A DNA stretch of 64,000 bases from Nocardioides sp. W7 (GCF_022919075.1 NZ_CP095078.1:4960001-5024000), one strand, 5' to 3'; shown: positions 16,099-24,117, counted from the first letter of the stretch. Made by a program: numbers and translations. The notes: a model not told the origin generated them from the letters alone.

Positions 16099-16914
16099 AT
16101 GGATGGCCCCACTCGGGACCCGATCGCCATCCCGGACCTACCGCCCACCGGCATCGAGATCACCCGTCGCCGCAGCGCCGAGCTGTTCGTCGTCCTGCGC
16201 GACGAGTCGCAGAGCGAGACCGGCCGCGACGGCGCCAGGGACGCCCTGGTGCGCCTGCACCTGCCTCTCGTCGAGCACTGCGCGCGTCGGTTTCGCAACC
16301 GCGGCGAGCCGTTCGAAGACCTCGTGCAGGTCGGCACCATCGGCCTGATCAAGTCCGTCGACCGCTTCGACACCGAACGCGGCGTGGAGTTCTCGACGTA
16401 CGCCACCCCGACGATCATCGGCGAGATCAAGCGCTACTTCCGGGACAAGGGGTGGGCGATCCGGGTGCCGCGGCGCCTCCAGGAGCTGCGGATGCAGATC
16501 GGCTCCGCCAGCGCCGAGCTGACCCAGTCGCTCGGCCGCTCCCCCACCCCGCGAGAGCTCGCCGAGGTCATCGGGTGCAGCGTCGAGGAGATCGTGGAGG
16601 GCATCGAGTCCAGCAACGCGTACTCCACGCTGTCCCTGGACGCCACCGACGACTCCGACGACGGCTCGGCCACGATGCTCGACGCCATCGGTGTCGACGA
16701 CGCGGGCCTCGAGCACGTCGAGATCCGTGAGTCGCTCAAGCCGCTGCTCGACCGGCTCGACGCCCGCGAGAAGAAGATCCTGCTGCTGCGGTTCTTCAAG
16801 AACATGACGCAGTCGCAGATCGCCCAGGAGATCGGCGTCTCGCAGATGCATGTCTCCCGGCTGCTCAGCCGCACGCTGGAGCAGCTGCGGACCTCGCTGG
16901 AGCAGGCCGACTAG
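16099..16914 (+). CDS. sigF: RNA polymerase sigma factor, SigF/SigB subfamily
   Basis: A 271-residue group 3 sigma factor. Region 2 contains HLPLVEHCARRF and EPFEDLVQVGTIGLIKSVDRFD, then VEFSTYATPTIIGEIKRYFRDKGWAIRVPRRLQEL; region 3 has GRSPTPRELAEVIG; and region 4 ends with LRFFKNMTQSQIAQEIGVSQMHVSRLLSRTLEQLR. It is co-transcribed with the RsbW-like anti-sigma gene. The family controls general stress, stationary phase or sporulation genes in actinobacteria. I did not find a GTTT...GGGTAT promoter upstream of the pair, so autoregulation is not shown. Confidence 0.94.
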   Translation: MDGPTRDPIAIPDLPPTGIEITRRRSAELFVVLRDESQSETGRDGARDALVRLHLPLVEHCARRFRNRGEPFEDLVQVGTIGLIKSVDRFDTERGVEFSTYATPTIIGEIKRYFRDKGWAIRVPRRLQELRMQIGSASAELTQSLGRSPTPRELAEVIGCSVEEIVEGIESSNAYSTLSLDATDDSDDGSATMLDAIGVDDAGLEHVEIRESLKPLLDRLDAREKKILLLRFFKNMTQSQIAQEIGVSQMHVSRLLSRTLEQLRTSLEQAD

Positions 16915-16926
16915 CCGACTGGCTGG

Positions 16927-17373
16927 CTACCTGGCTTCCGGCCCGTCCGGCCCGTCCTCACGGGTCGCTCCGGTCGGGTCGTCCACGAGCGCGGCGGTGC
17001 TGTCCGGATGGAAGATCCCGACCAGGACGGCCACCGCCACCACGGCCAGGACGATCGACACCGCGGTGGTCTCGCCACCCCGGAAGCTCCACGCCACGCC
17101 CAGCTGGATCAGCTGGGCGAGCACCACCGGCGCTCGTGACCAGCCGGCGAGCCGGGTCAGGCCCCAGGCGCACAGGGCCAGGGCGGCGCCGTACACCAGG
17201 AAGAACAGCGCGGTCGTGAGCCCCATCGTGACTCGCACCGACGAGATGTTGACCAGCTCCAGGACCGCGCTGGCGATCAGCACGACCGCCTCCAGGGCGG
17301 CCAGGACGGCTGCCACGAGGAGCGGACGGGGCAGGGTGGGTCGAGAGCCGGTCACGGCGGACAGCGTAGACAC
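16927..17373 (-). CDS. Small four-segment integral membrane protein (Rv3217c-like)
   Basis: A 148-residue protein with four hydrophobic segments (about residues 18-40, 48-70, 80-98 and 104-122) and a charged, Asp/Gly-rich C-terminal tail of about 25 residues. The start is a GTG at 17371-17373. No domain is recognised. It lies upstream of, and divergent to, whiB1; M. tuberculosis has a similarly sized membrane gene (Rv3217c) next to whiB1, which supports orthology by position. Its function is unknown. Confidence 0.75.
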   Translation of the reverse strand: MSTLSAVTGSRPTLPRPLLVAAVLAALEAVVLIASAVLELVNISSVRVTMGLTTALFFLVYGAALALCAWGLTRLAGWSRAPVVLAQLIQLGVAWSFRGGETTAVSIVLAVVAVAVLVGIFHPDSTAALVDDPTGATREDGPDGPEAR

Positions 17374-17515
17374 CGGTGCCGCAGGAACATTCGGGGTACC
17401 GCAGGTCGTTGCCCATCCCGGCAGCCGCCGACGGACGGAGCCGGCGCCCTGTGATGAACGAGACCACGCCGGGTCTTGTTTAACGCTTCAATCCTTGCCA
17501 GGCTGGACCGGCGCT

Positions 17516-17531
17516 CGTGAACGCGTTCACA
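17516..17531. promoter_or_regulatory. CRP/FNR-type operator upstream of whiB1
   Basis: CGTGA-ACGCGT-TCACA matches the TGTGA-N6-TCACA consensus at all but the first base; the inner 14 bp are a perfect palindrome. It is centred about 92 bp upstream of the whiB1 ATG. Mycobacterial whiB1 is known to be controlled by the cAMP receptor protein Rv3676, so the link appears to be conserved here. Confidence 0.72.
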
Positions 17532-17614
17532 TCGTGATGCCCACCCGAGCTTTCCGCAGGCCTGAGCTGCCCCTGGCCTGCACGTGCGTAGTAGAGATGA
17601 GGGATTCCCCAGCC

Positions 17615-17866
17615 ATGGATTGGCGCCACCGTTCCGCGTGCCTCGACGAGGACCCGGAGCTGTTCTTCCCGATCGGCAACACCGGTCCGGCCATCCTCCA
17701 GATAGAGGAGGCCAAGCAGGTGTGCCGACGCTGCGAGGTGCGCGAGCAGTGCCTCGCGTGGGCGCTCGAGGCTGGCCAGGACCACGGGGTCTGGGGCGGC
17801 CTCAGCGAGGACGAGCGACGCGCACTCAAGCGCCGCAACGCCCGAGCCCGCGTCCGCACCGCCTGA
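17615..17866 (+). CDS. whiB1: WhiB1 family iron-sulfur transcriptional regulator
   Basis: An 83-residue protein. Four cysteines for a 4Fe-4S cluster are present (Cys9, then CRRCEVREQC), followed by the WhiB signature GVWGGLSEDERRALKRRNAR. The N-terminus MDWRHRSACLDEDPELFFP closely resembles M. tuberculosis WhiB1, an essential nitric-oxide-sensing protein that works with the main sigma factor. I chose the ATG at 17615 for that match; an ATG six codons upstream is in frame. The neighbours (membrane protein, PdtaS kinase) are the same as in mycobacteria. A CRP-type site lies upstream. Confidence 0.95.
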   Translation: MDWRHRSACLDEDPELFFPIGNTGPAILQIEEAKQVCRRCEVREQCLAWALEAGQDHGVWGGLSEDERRALKRRNARARVRTA

Positions 17867-17884
17867 CCCCGCTTCACACAAGGC

Positions 17885-19357
17885 TCACTCCAGCGGTACG
17901 TCCACCACGGCGCGCGTCCCGGCTCCTCCGGGAGCCGGGCCGAGCTCCAACTGACCATTGAGCTCGGACTCGACCAGGGTCCGGACGATCGAGAGCCCCA
18001 GGTTCGTCGACCCGTCGAGGGTGAACCCGTCCGGCAGCCCCCGACCGTCGTCGTCGACGGTGAGGTGCAGCCGGCCCACGATCCGCTCGACCCGCACCAG
18101 GATCTCGCCGGTGTCGTCACCGGCGGGGTCGTAGCCGTGCTCGACGGCGTTCTGGAGGATCTCGGTCAGCACCATCGCGAGTGCGGTCGACCCGTCCGAC
18201 GGGAGTACGCCGAACGAGCCCTCCCGACGGACCCGGACCCGGCCGCCGATGGCGCTGACCTCGGTGACCATCGCGCCCAGCCGGTCGGCGATCTCGTCGA
18301 ACTCGACGAAATCCTCGCCAGCCTGGCTGAGCGTCTCGTGGACGATCGCGATCGACCCGACCCGTCGTACGGCCTCCTCGAGAGCGGCCTTCGCCGACTC
18401 CGAGTCGATCCGGCGTGCCTGCAGCCTCAGCAGCGCGGCCACGGTCTGCAGGTTGTTCTTGACCCGGTGATGGATCTCCCGGATCGTCGCGTCCTTGGTG
18501 ACCAGCTCGCGGTCTCGGCGCCGCAGGTCGGTCACGTCACGGACCAGGATCACCGCCCCGAGGTGCTCGCCCTGGGGCCGCAGGGGAATGCTGCGCACGA
18601 TCAGCGAGACGTCGTCGGAGCCGATCTCGGTGTCGCGGTGCGCGCGGCCGCCGAGCACCGCGCTCAGCGTCTCCTCGTCCGGCCGCTTGCGGGGCGGGAC
18701 CAGGTCGCGGGTCAGGTCCGCGAGGGCCAGGCCCGCCAGGTCGCCGGACAGCCCCAGCCGCCGGTAGACCGACAGCGCGTTCGGGCTGGCGTAGACGACC
18801 CGGCCGCCGGCGTCGACTCGGAGGAACCCGTCACCCACCCGCGGCGAGTCGGCGTGGTCGCTGCGCTGACCGGGCGACGGGAAGTGCCCGTTCGCGATCA
18901 TCTGGGTCAGGTCGGCCGCGGTCTGCAGGTACGACAGCTCCAGCCGGCTGGGCGTGCGCACCCCGAGCAGGTTGGTGTTGCGGCCGACCACGCCGATCAC
19001 GCGACCGGCTCGGCGCACCGGAATGGTCTCGACGCGGACCGGGACGTCGTCACGCCACTCCGGATCGCCCTCGCGCACCAGGCGCCCGTCGCGGTAGGCC
19101 GCGTCGAGCATCGGCCGGCGACCGGCGGGGACGAAGGTGCCGACGATGTCGTCGACGTACGCCGTGGGCCCGGTCGTCGGGCGCATCTGCCCGGCCGCCC
19201 AGAACCCGCTCCCCTCCCGGTCGGGCAGCCACAGCACCAGGTCGGCGAAGGACAGGTCGGCGATGATCTGCCAGTCCGCCTGCAGCAGCTGCAGCCAGGC
19301 GACGTCCGTCTCGTCCAGGTCGGTGTGGCTGCGGACCAGCTCGCTGAAGGTGGGCAC
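17885..19357 (-). CDS. pdtaS: Sensor histidine kinase of the PdtaS family
   Basis: A 490-residue soluble kinase without membrane segments. The order is an N-terminal GAF-like domain (about 20-150), a PAS domain (about 170-285), and a HisKA_2 phosphoacceptor region REIHHRVKNNLQTVAALLRLQ (His296/His297), then an HWE/HATPase domain with TEILQNAVEHGYDP and DDDGRGLPDGF. PdtaS phosphorylates PdtaR, an ANTAR antiterminator that binds mRNA; PdtaR is not in this window. The GTG start is preceded by TAGCCT plus 6 nt. It is convergent with whiB1, as in mycobacteria. Confidence 0.92.
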   Translation of the reverse strand: MPTFSELVRSHTDLDETDVAWLQLLQADWQIIADLSFADLVLWLPDREGSGFWAAGQMRPTTGPTAYVDDIVGTFVPAGRRPMLDAAYRDGRLVREGDPEWRDDVPVRVETIPVRRAGRVIGVVGRNTNLLGVRTPSRLELSYLQTAADLTQMIANGHFPSPGQRSDHADSPRVGDGFLRVDAGGRVVYASPNALSVYRRLGLSGDLAGLALADLTRDLVPPRKRPDEETLSAVLGGRAHRDTEIGSDDVSLIVRSIPLRPQGEHLGAVILVRDVTDLRRRDRELVTKDATIREIHHRVKNNLQTVAALLRLQARRIDSESAKAALEEAVRRVGSIAIVHETLSQAGEDFVEFDEIADRLGAMVTEVSAIGGRVRVRREGSFGVLPSDGSTALAMVLTEILQNAVEHGYDPAGDDTGEILVRVERIVGRLHLTVDDDGRGLPDGFTLDGSTNLGLSIVRTLVESELNGQLELGPAPGGAGTRAVVDVPLE

Positions 19358-19363
19358 GTGGCC

Positions 19364-19369
19364 AGGCTA
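19364..19369 (-). promoter_or_regulatory. -10 box of pdtaS (leaderless start)
   Basis: On the minus strand TAGCCT lies 6 nt before the GTG start of pdtaS. The spacing fits transcription starting at the G of the start codon, and no Shine-Dalgarno is present. Confidence 0.55.
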
Positions 19370-19440
19370 GTGGCGTGAAGCACGGGGCCAGCCGAGGCCC
19401 ATGGTCCAGAGCGGGCCGGATCTTTGGCAGGATGGCCCCC

Positions 19441-20289
19441 ATGTCGGGGTCCTACTGGAAGCAGGTCCACGCCGCCGGTCTGGCGGTGCCCGAGGACCGC
19501 CCTCTCGACGATCTCACCGCGGAGCTGACCCGGATGCTCGGCGATCCCGACCCCGAGCTGCGCGACGGGATGGCCTACCCGACGCTGTCGACCTGGGTCC
19601 GGCGCGGGGTGTACGACGACCTGCTCACCGGCCTCGGCGACGGCATGGCCGCCGGCCTGGCGGTCCGGGTCGGCGAGGTCGAGGACGACGGGGTCTTCCG
19701 ACGCAGCTATTCCGCCCGGGTCCTGGGCGAGTGCATCACCCGGGACAACCAGCGGCCTCTCGTCCCCAGCGGCAAGATGCTCGAATGGGGCGACCGGCTG
19801 GCCACCTGGCTGTTGCGCGAGCGCGACCTGCGCGGCTTCGTCCCGGGCCAGGGCTGGGCGCACGCGGTCGCCCACGGCGCCGATGCGCTCGGCGCCCTCG
19901 CCGGCTCGCCACACCTCGAGCAGCCCGAGCTCACCGTCCTCCTCGACGTCGTCGCCGACCGGCTGGTGCTGCCGGTGGACCGGCTGTTCACGAACGGTGA
20001 GCCCGACCGGCTCGCCCAGGCCGTCCTGCGGGTGCTGCGTCGCGACGTCGTACCGCTGGCGATCCTGGAGCCGTGGGTGGCCCGGCTGGCCGCCGCGGCG
20101 GGCACCCGGTCGTCGTACGACGACCGCGACCCGCACCTCGTCGGCGGCAACGCCGAGGCCTTCCTGCGCGCGCTCTACCTCCAGCTCGCCCTCGGCCCGC
20201 GCCCGCCCGCGGTCCGCTCCGACCTGCTCCTCGTGGTCGTCGACGCACTGCGCGCGACGAACCCCGAGTACCTCGCCCCGCGGGCGTGA
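19441..20289 (+). CDS. DUF2785 domain protein
   Basis: A 282-residue soluble, mostly helical protein. The DUF2785 signature is recognisable: DLRGFVPGQGWAHAVAHGADALGALA, with conserved His residues, and a later RAVLRVLRRDVVP. Homologs in Firmicutes and Actinobacteria are uncharacterised. I used the ATG at 19441; an ATG three codons upstream is in frame. It is divergent from pdtaS and followed 21 bp later by the ThDP enzyme, which has its own -10 box, so it may be a single-gene unit. Confidence 0.82.
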   Translation: MSGSYWKQVHAAGLAVPEDRPLDDLTAELTRMLGDPDPELRDGMAYPTLSTWVRRGVYDDLLTGLGDGMAAGLAVRVGEVEDDGVFRRSYSARVLGECITRDNQRPLVPSGKMLEWGDRLATWLLRERDLRGFVPGQGWAHAVAHGADALGALAGSPHLEQPELTVLLDVVADRLVLPVDRLFTNGEPDRLAQAVLRVLRRDVVPLAILEPWVARLAAAAGTRSSYDDRDPHLVGGNAEAFLRALYLQLALGPRPPAVRSDLLLVVVDALRATNPEYLAPRA

Positions 20290-20297
20290 CCGGCGGG

Positions 20298-20303
20298 TAA
20301 CGT
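20298..20303 (+). promoter_or_regulatory. -10 box of the ThDP enzyme gene (leaderless start)
   Basis: TAACGT is followed by 7 nt and the ATG at 20311. It lies just after the DUF2785 stop and gives the next three genes their own promoter. Confidence 0.5.
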
Positions 20304-20310
20304 CCGGCCC

Positions 20311-21987
20311 ATGACCGACGTCACAGTGCCCGACGCAGGATCCCACTCAGGGCCCGCCACCCCCACCGAGGACCTGTCCGGCCACGCCGGCGAGCTGGCG
20401 GTCGCCGTCGCCCGCGCACACGGGGTGGAGACCCTGTTCACCCTGTCCGGCGCCCACGTCTTCCCCCTCTACGACGGCGCGGTGAAGGCGGACCCGCCGA
20501 TGCGGATCCTCGACGTCCGCCACGAGCAGACCGCGGCGTTCGCGGCCGAGGCGACCGGCAAGCTGACCCGGGTCCCCGGGCTGGCTGTGCTGACGGCGGG
20601 CCCGGGCGTCACGAACGGGGTGAGCGCGATCGCGCAGGCCCAGTTCGCCGGCTCGCCGATGGTGGTCGTGGGCGGGCGGGCCCCGCAGAACCGCTGGGGC
20701 ACCGGCAGCCTGCAGGAGCTCGACCAGCCGCCGATCATCGCCCCGGTCGCCAAGCTGGCCCGGACTCTGCCGACCGCGGCCGACGTACTGCCGGGACTCG
20801 ACGAGGCGTTCGCCGCTGCCGGCTCATCGCACCGCGGTCCGGTGTTCGTCGACGTACCGATGGACGAGCTCTTCGGCTCCGCCTCCGGGCCGGTGCCGGT
20901 GGCCGCCCGTCCCACCCCGGTCGAGCCCGACGGCGACGCCCTGGACCGGATCGCCGCCCTGCTCGCCGGCGCCTCCCGGCCCGTGCTGGTGCTCGGCACC
21001 GACGTGTGGGCCGACGGAGCGGAGGTCGCCGCGCTCCGCTACGTCGAGGCGGCGGGGCTACCGACCCTCACCAACGGGATGGGGCGCGGGATCCTGCCCG
21101 GCGGTCACCCGTTGCTGGTGACCAAGGCCCGCGGCAAGGCGCTGAAGGAGGCCGACCTGGTCGTCGTGGTCGGCACCCCGCTCGACTTCCGGCTCTCCTA
21201 CGGCGTCTTCGGGGACGCGCGCGTCGTGCACGTCGCCGACTCCCCCGGCCAGGTCTCCGGGCACGCCACCTTGGCAGCGTCCGTCGCCGGCCACCTGCCT
21301 GCGGTGTTCGACGGCCTGCACGCCCGCTTCGCCGGCGGCGACTGGGCGTCCTGGACGGCCGACCTGCAGGACACCGTCCGCGTCGGCGCCGCCCGGGACG
21401 CCGAGCTGCTCGGCGCCGAGGCCGATCCGATCCACCCCGCCCGCATCTACGGCGAGCTGGTCCCGCGCCTGGAGTCCGACGCCGTGGTCGTCGGCGACGG
21501 CGGCGACTTCGTCAGCTTCGCCGGCAAGTACGTCGAGCCGCAGCAGCCCGGCGGCTGGCTCGACCCCGGGCCCTACGGCTGCCTCGGTGCCGGTCTCGGC
21601 GCGGCGATCGCCGCTCGGCTGGCCCGGCCGTCCGCGCAGGTGGTGCTGCTGCTCGGCGACGGTGCCGCGGGCTTCTCGCTGATGGACGTCGACACCCTGG
21701 TGCGCCACGGGCTGCCGGTGGTGATGGTAATGGGCAACAACTCCGCCTGGGGCCTGGAGAAGGGCCCGATGCAGATGCTCTACGGCTATGACGTCGCGGC
21801 CGACCTGGCGCCGCGCACGGCGTACGACGAGGTGGTCAAGGCGCTGGGCGGGGGTGGCGAGACCGTCACCGACCCGCGCCGGATCGGGCCCGCGATCGAC
21901 CGCGCCTTCGCGGCGAACGTGCCGTACCTCGTCAACGTCATCACCGACGTCGACGCCGCCTACCCGCGCTCCACCTTCGGGATCTGA
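20311..21987 (+). CDS. Thiamine diphosphate-dependent enzyme, acetolactate synthase-like
   Basis: A 558-residue ThDP enzyme. The N-terminal Pyr domain has the catalytic Glu in DVRHEQTAAFAAEATGK; the central domain has the Rossmann-like VLVLGTDVW; and the PP domain has the Mg/ThDP motif LLGDGAAGFSLMDVDTLVRHGLPVVMVMGNN. This is the IlvB/oxalyl-CoA decarboxylase/2-hydroxyacyl-CoA lyase group. No ilvN small subunit or other branched-chain gene is nearby, so it may not be the biosynthetic acetohydroxyacid synthase. It is the first gene of a unit with a GNAT and a hotdog thioesterase-like gene. Confidence 0.85.
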   Translation: MTDVTVPDAGSHSGPATPTEDLSGHAGELAVAVARAHGVETLFTLSGAHVFPLYDGAVKADPPMRILDVRHEQTAAFAAEATGKLTRVPGLAVLTAGPGVTNGVSAIAQAQFAGSPMVVVGGRAPQNRWGTGSLQELDQPPIIAPVAKLARTLPTAADVLPGLDEAFAAAGSSHRGPVFVDVPMDELFGSASGPVPVAARPTPVEPDGDALDRIAALLAGASRPVLVLGTDVWADGAEVAALRYVEAAGLPTLTNGMGRGILPGGHPLLVTKARGKALKEADLVVVVGTPLDFRLSYGVFGDARVVHVADSPGQVSGHATLAASVAGHLPAVFDGLHARFAGGDWASWTADLQDTVRVGAARDAELLGAEADPIHPARIYGELVPRLESDAVVVGDGGDFVSFAGKYVEPQQPGGWLDPGPYGCLGAGLGAAIAARLARPSAQVVLLLGDGAAGFSLMDVDTLVRHGLPVVMVMGNNSAWGLEKGPMQMLYGYDVAADLAPRTAYDEVVKALGGGGETVTDPRRIGPAIDRAFAANVPYLVNVITDVDAAYPRSTFGI

Positions 21988-21991
21988 CCCG

Positions 21992-22486
21992 GTGTCCGAC
22001 CTCATCGTGCGGAGAGCGGATCCGGCCGACTACGCGAGCGCCGGCGCGGTGACCCTGGCGGCGTACCAGCCCTTCACCGGCGACGCGGCCGACGACGACT
22101 ACGTCGCCCGGCTCGCCGACGCGGCGTCCCGCGACGTCGAGGCCGAGCTGTGGGTCGCCACGTCGGGCGAGGGCACGGTGCTCGGCTGCGTGACGATCTG
22201 TCCGCCCGGCTCCCGGTGGCGCGAGATCGCGCGCGACGACGAGGGCGAGTTCCGGATGCTCGCGGTCTCCCCCGACGCCCAGGGCCGCGGGGTCGGGCGG
22301 GCGCTGGTCGACCTGGTGCTCGACCGGTTCCGCTCCGACGGCGCCTCGGCGGTGGCGCTCTCGAGCCTGCGCGAGATGACCGCCGCGCACCGGCTCTACG
22401 AGCGGCTGGGCTTCACCCGGCTGCCGGAGCGGGACTGGAAGCCGCGCCCCGACGTCGACCTGATCGCCTTCCGGAGGTCGCTGTGA
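21992..22486 (+). CDS. GNAT family N-acetyltransferase
   Basis: A 164-residue GNAT protein. The acetyl-CoA site is seen in RMLAVSPDAQGRGVGRALVDLVLDR (V-x-x-x-x-Q-G-x-G-x-G/A), followed by the C-terminal strand and helix AAHRLYERLGFTRLPERD. The start is a GTG 4 bp after the ThDP enzyme stop; the same frame is open upstream but overlaps that gene. The substrate is unknown. Confidence 0.88.
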   Translation: MSDLIVRRADPADYASAGAVTLAAYQPFTGDAADDDYVARLADAASRDVEAELWVATSGEGTVLGCVTICPPGSRWREIARDDEGEFRMLAVSPDAQGRGVGRALVDLVLDRFRSDGASAVALSSLREMTAAHRLYERLGFTRLPERDWKPRPDVDLIAFRRSL

Positions 22487-22851
22487 CGCTCACCGCCACG
22501 CTGACCTTCACCGTGACCGACGCGGACACGGCGGTGGCCGTCGGCTCGGGCTCGCTCCCGGTGCTCGGCACCCCGCGCCTGCTGGCCTGGTGCGAGGCGG
22601 CCACCTGTGCGGCCGTCGAGCCGTCCCTCTCGCCCGGGTCGACCTCGGTCGGCACCCGGGTCTCGCTGGAGCACCTGGCACCGTCGGTGGTCGGCCAGCA
22701 GGTCGAGGTCACGGCCTCGTCGTCGTACGTCGACGGCCGCCTGCACCGCTTCACCGTCGCCGCGCGCAACGTCGGGTCCCCGAAGATCGTCGCGTCCGGC
22801 GAGATCACCCGAGTGGTCGTCGACGCCGAACGGTTCATGTCCCGGCTCTGA
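22483..22851 (+). CDS. Hotdog-fold thioesterase (fluoroacetyl-CoA thioesterase FlK-like)
   Basis: A 122-residue single-domain protein. The sequence LPVLGTPRLLAWCEAATCAAVEPSL, then TSVGTRVSLEHLAP and a Gly/Val-rich strand, follows the hotdog pattern of the FlK/YbgC-like group; the Glu and Thr of that region are likely catalytic. The GTG start overlaps the GNAT stop by 4 nt (GTGA), so the two are coupled. It probably hydrolyses a small acyl-CoA; the natural substrate is not known. Confidence 0.8.
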   Translation: MTLTATLTFTVTDADTAVAVGSGSLPVLGTPRLLAWCEAATCAAVEPSLSPGSTSVGTRVSLEHLAPSVVGQQVEVTASSSYVDGRLHRFTVAARNVGSPKIVASGEITRVVVDAERFMSRL

Positions 22852-22931
22852 TTTCACCTCAGCGGGCAGATTTGAGAGACTGTCTGATGGCCCTCTGTCT
22901 GGGTCGACACCGATTCCCCGAGGAGATCACC

Positions 22932-23006
22932 ATGGGCAAGACCGGCCGCAAGCGTCGCGCTCGCAAGAAGAAGGGCGCGAACCACGGCAAGCGCCCCAAC
23001 GCCTGA
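22932..23006 (+). CDS. 50S ribosomal protein bL37 (24 residues)
   Basis: A very small, highly basic protein, MGKTGRKRRARKKKGANHGK followed by RPNA. The -NHGKRPN- end and the length match bL37, first seen in the Mycobacterium smegmatis ribosome structure and limited to actinobacteria. GAGGAG lies 6 bp before the ATG, a strong Shine-Dalgarno, and a terminator hairpin follows 20 bp after the stop, so this is a complete independent gene although it is too short for most gene finders. It is convergent with rsrA. Confidence 0.9.
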   Translation: MGKTGRKRRARKKKGANHGKRPNA

Positions 23007-23025
23007 GCGCAGGCACCACGCATCC

Positions 23026-23055
23026 GAACCCCCGAGCCCGCTGGGCCGGGGGTTC
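23026..23055. terminator. Bidirectional terminator between bL37 and rsrA
   Basis: GAACCCCC and GGGGGTTC form an 8-bp stem; inside it GCCC and GGGC extend the hairpin around a 3-nt loop. It lies between two convergent genes and can serve both. Confidence 0.75.
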
Positions 23056-23093
23056 GTTGCGTGATGGTGGACGGCGGCGGGACCGTCGCGAGC

Positions 23094-23393
23094 TCAGGAG
23101 TCGCTGATGCGGACCTGGACCTCGCGGATCCGGAACATCACCCGCTGGCGCAGCTCCTCGGGAGCCGCCTCCGAGCAGGACCGGGCGACGACCGACTTCA
23201 CGGTGCGCTGGAGGTCGTACTTCTCCAGGCACGGGTTGCAGGTGTCCAGGTGGGCCCGGACGACGTCGCAGTCGGCCTCGGCGAGCTCGTTGTCGATGAA
23301 GTAGACGATCTGCTCGAGGTAGTCGGCGCACTCGCGCTCGGACACCTCGCCGTGCTCGTGGCCGGCGTGACCGGCGTCGTCGATGGTGCTCAC
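23094..23393 (-). CDS. rsrA: Zinc-binding anti-sigma factor RsrA
   Basis: A 99-residue ZAS-domain protein. The zinc ligands are Cys22, His48, Cys52 and Cys55 (HLDTCNPC); the spacing is the same as in Streptomyces RsrA (Cys11, His37, Cys41, Cys44). Oxidation of the two cysteines of the HxxxCxxC motif with an N-terminal Cys releases zinc and frees SigR. The GTG start overlaps the sigR stop by 4 nt (GTGA), which couples the two proteins' synthesis. The N-terminus is His-rich (GHAGHEHGE). Confidence 0.95.
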   Translation of the reverse strand: MSTIDDAGHAGHEHGEVSERECADYLEQIVYFIDNELAEADCDVVRAHLDTCNPCLEKYDLQRTVKSVVARSCSEAAPEELRQRVMFRIREVQVRISDS

Positions 23394-24034
23394 TTGTCGC
23401 CCCTCTCGCGGCCGACGGTCAGCAGGTCGTTGGTGCGGACGTAGTCCTGGAGCATGTCGCGCAGCTGGCGGCGACCGCGGTGCAGGCGGGACATCACGGT
23501 CCCGATCGGCGTCTCCATGATCTCGGCGATCTCCTTGTAGGCGAACCCCTCGACGTCGGCGAGGTAGACCGCGAGCCGGAACTCCTCCGGGAGTCGCTGG
23601 AGCGCGTCCTTGACCTGCGAGTCGGGCAGGTGCTCGAGCGCCTCGGTCTCGGCGGACTTCAGCCCGCTGGACTGGTGCGACTCGGCGCGCGCGAGCTGCC
23701 AGTCCTCGACGTCCTCGGCCATGGACTGCTGCGGCTGGCGCTGCTTCTTGCGGTAGGTGTTGATGAAGGTGTTCGTCAGGATCCGGTACAGCCAGGCCTT
23801 CAGGTTGGTGCCGGGCCGGAACTGGTGGAACGACGAGAACGCCTTCGCGAAGGTCTCCTGCACCAGGTCCTCGGCGTCGGCCGGGTTGCGGGTCATGCGC
23901 ATCGCGGCGGAGTAGAGCTGGTCCAGGAACGGCAGGGCGTCGCGCTCGAAGCGCGCGACCCGGTCGGTCTCGGTCTCGGTGGCGACGTCGACAGCCTCGA
24001 GGTCGTCGAGCGTGGCGTCGGTGAAGTCAGTCAT
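23390..24034 (-). CDS. sigR: Thiol-stress ECF sigma factor SigR (SigH of mycobacteria)
   Basis: A 214-residue ECF sigma factor. Region 2 reads DQLYSAAMRMTRNPADAEDLVQETFAKAFSSF and LKAWLYRILTNTFINTYRKKQR; region 4 reads LQRLPEEFRLAVYLADVEGFAYKEIAEIMETPIGTVMSRLHRGRRQL. I chose the ATG at 24034, preceded by a TAGGCT box and 8 nt. An in-frame GTG at 24082 adds 16 residues and lies 9 nt after a perfect SigR promoter, so a longer isoform is likely under stress, as with the unstable sigma-R' of Streptomyces. It controls thioredoxin, mycothiol and protein quality genes. Confidence 0.95.
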   Translation of the reverse strand: MTDFTDATLDDLEAVDVATETETDRVARFERDALPFLDQLYSAAMRMTRNPADAEDLVQETFAKAFSSFHQFRPGTNLKAWLYRILTNTFINTYRKKQRQPQQSMAEDVEDWQLARAESHQSSGLKSAETEALEHLPDSQVKDALQRLPEEFRLAVYLADVEGFAYKEIAEIMETPIGTVMSRLHRGRRQLRDMLQDYVRTNDLLTVGRERGDK

Positions 24035-24042
24035 CGTCGCCC

Positions 24043-24048
24043 AGCCTA
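24043..24048 (-). promoter_or_regulatory. Housekeeping -10 box of sigR
   Basis: On the minus strand TAGGCT lies 8 nt before the ATG at 24034. It would give basal, nearly leaderless expression of the short SigR form, separate from the stress promoter upstream. Confidence 0.45.
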
Positions 24049-24091
24049 CGCCGGGGGCGGGTGCTTCCAGGAGTGCCGTCACGCAGGGTGG

Positions 24092-24117
24092 AACACCTCA
24101 TTCTGGCGCGCCATTCC
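24092..24117 (-). promoter_or_regulatory. SigR-dependent promoter of sigR-rsrA (GGAAT-N18-GTT)
   Basis: On the minus strand GGAAT (24117-24113) and GTT (24094-24092) are separated by exactly 18 nt, the consensus for SigR/SigH promoters. A GTG start for an N-terminally extended SigR begins 9 nt downstream. The promoter overlaps the last codons of the upstream hydrolase gene. Confidence 0.85.
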
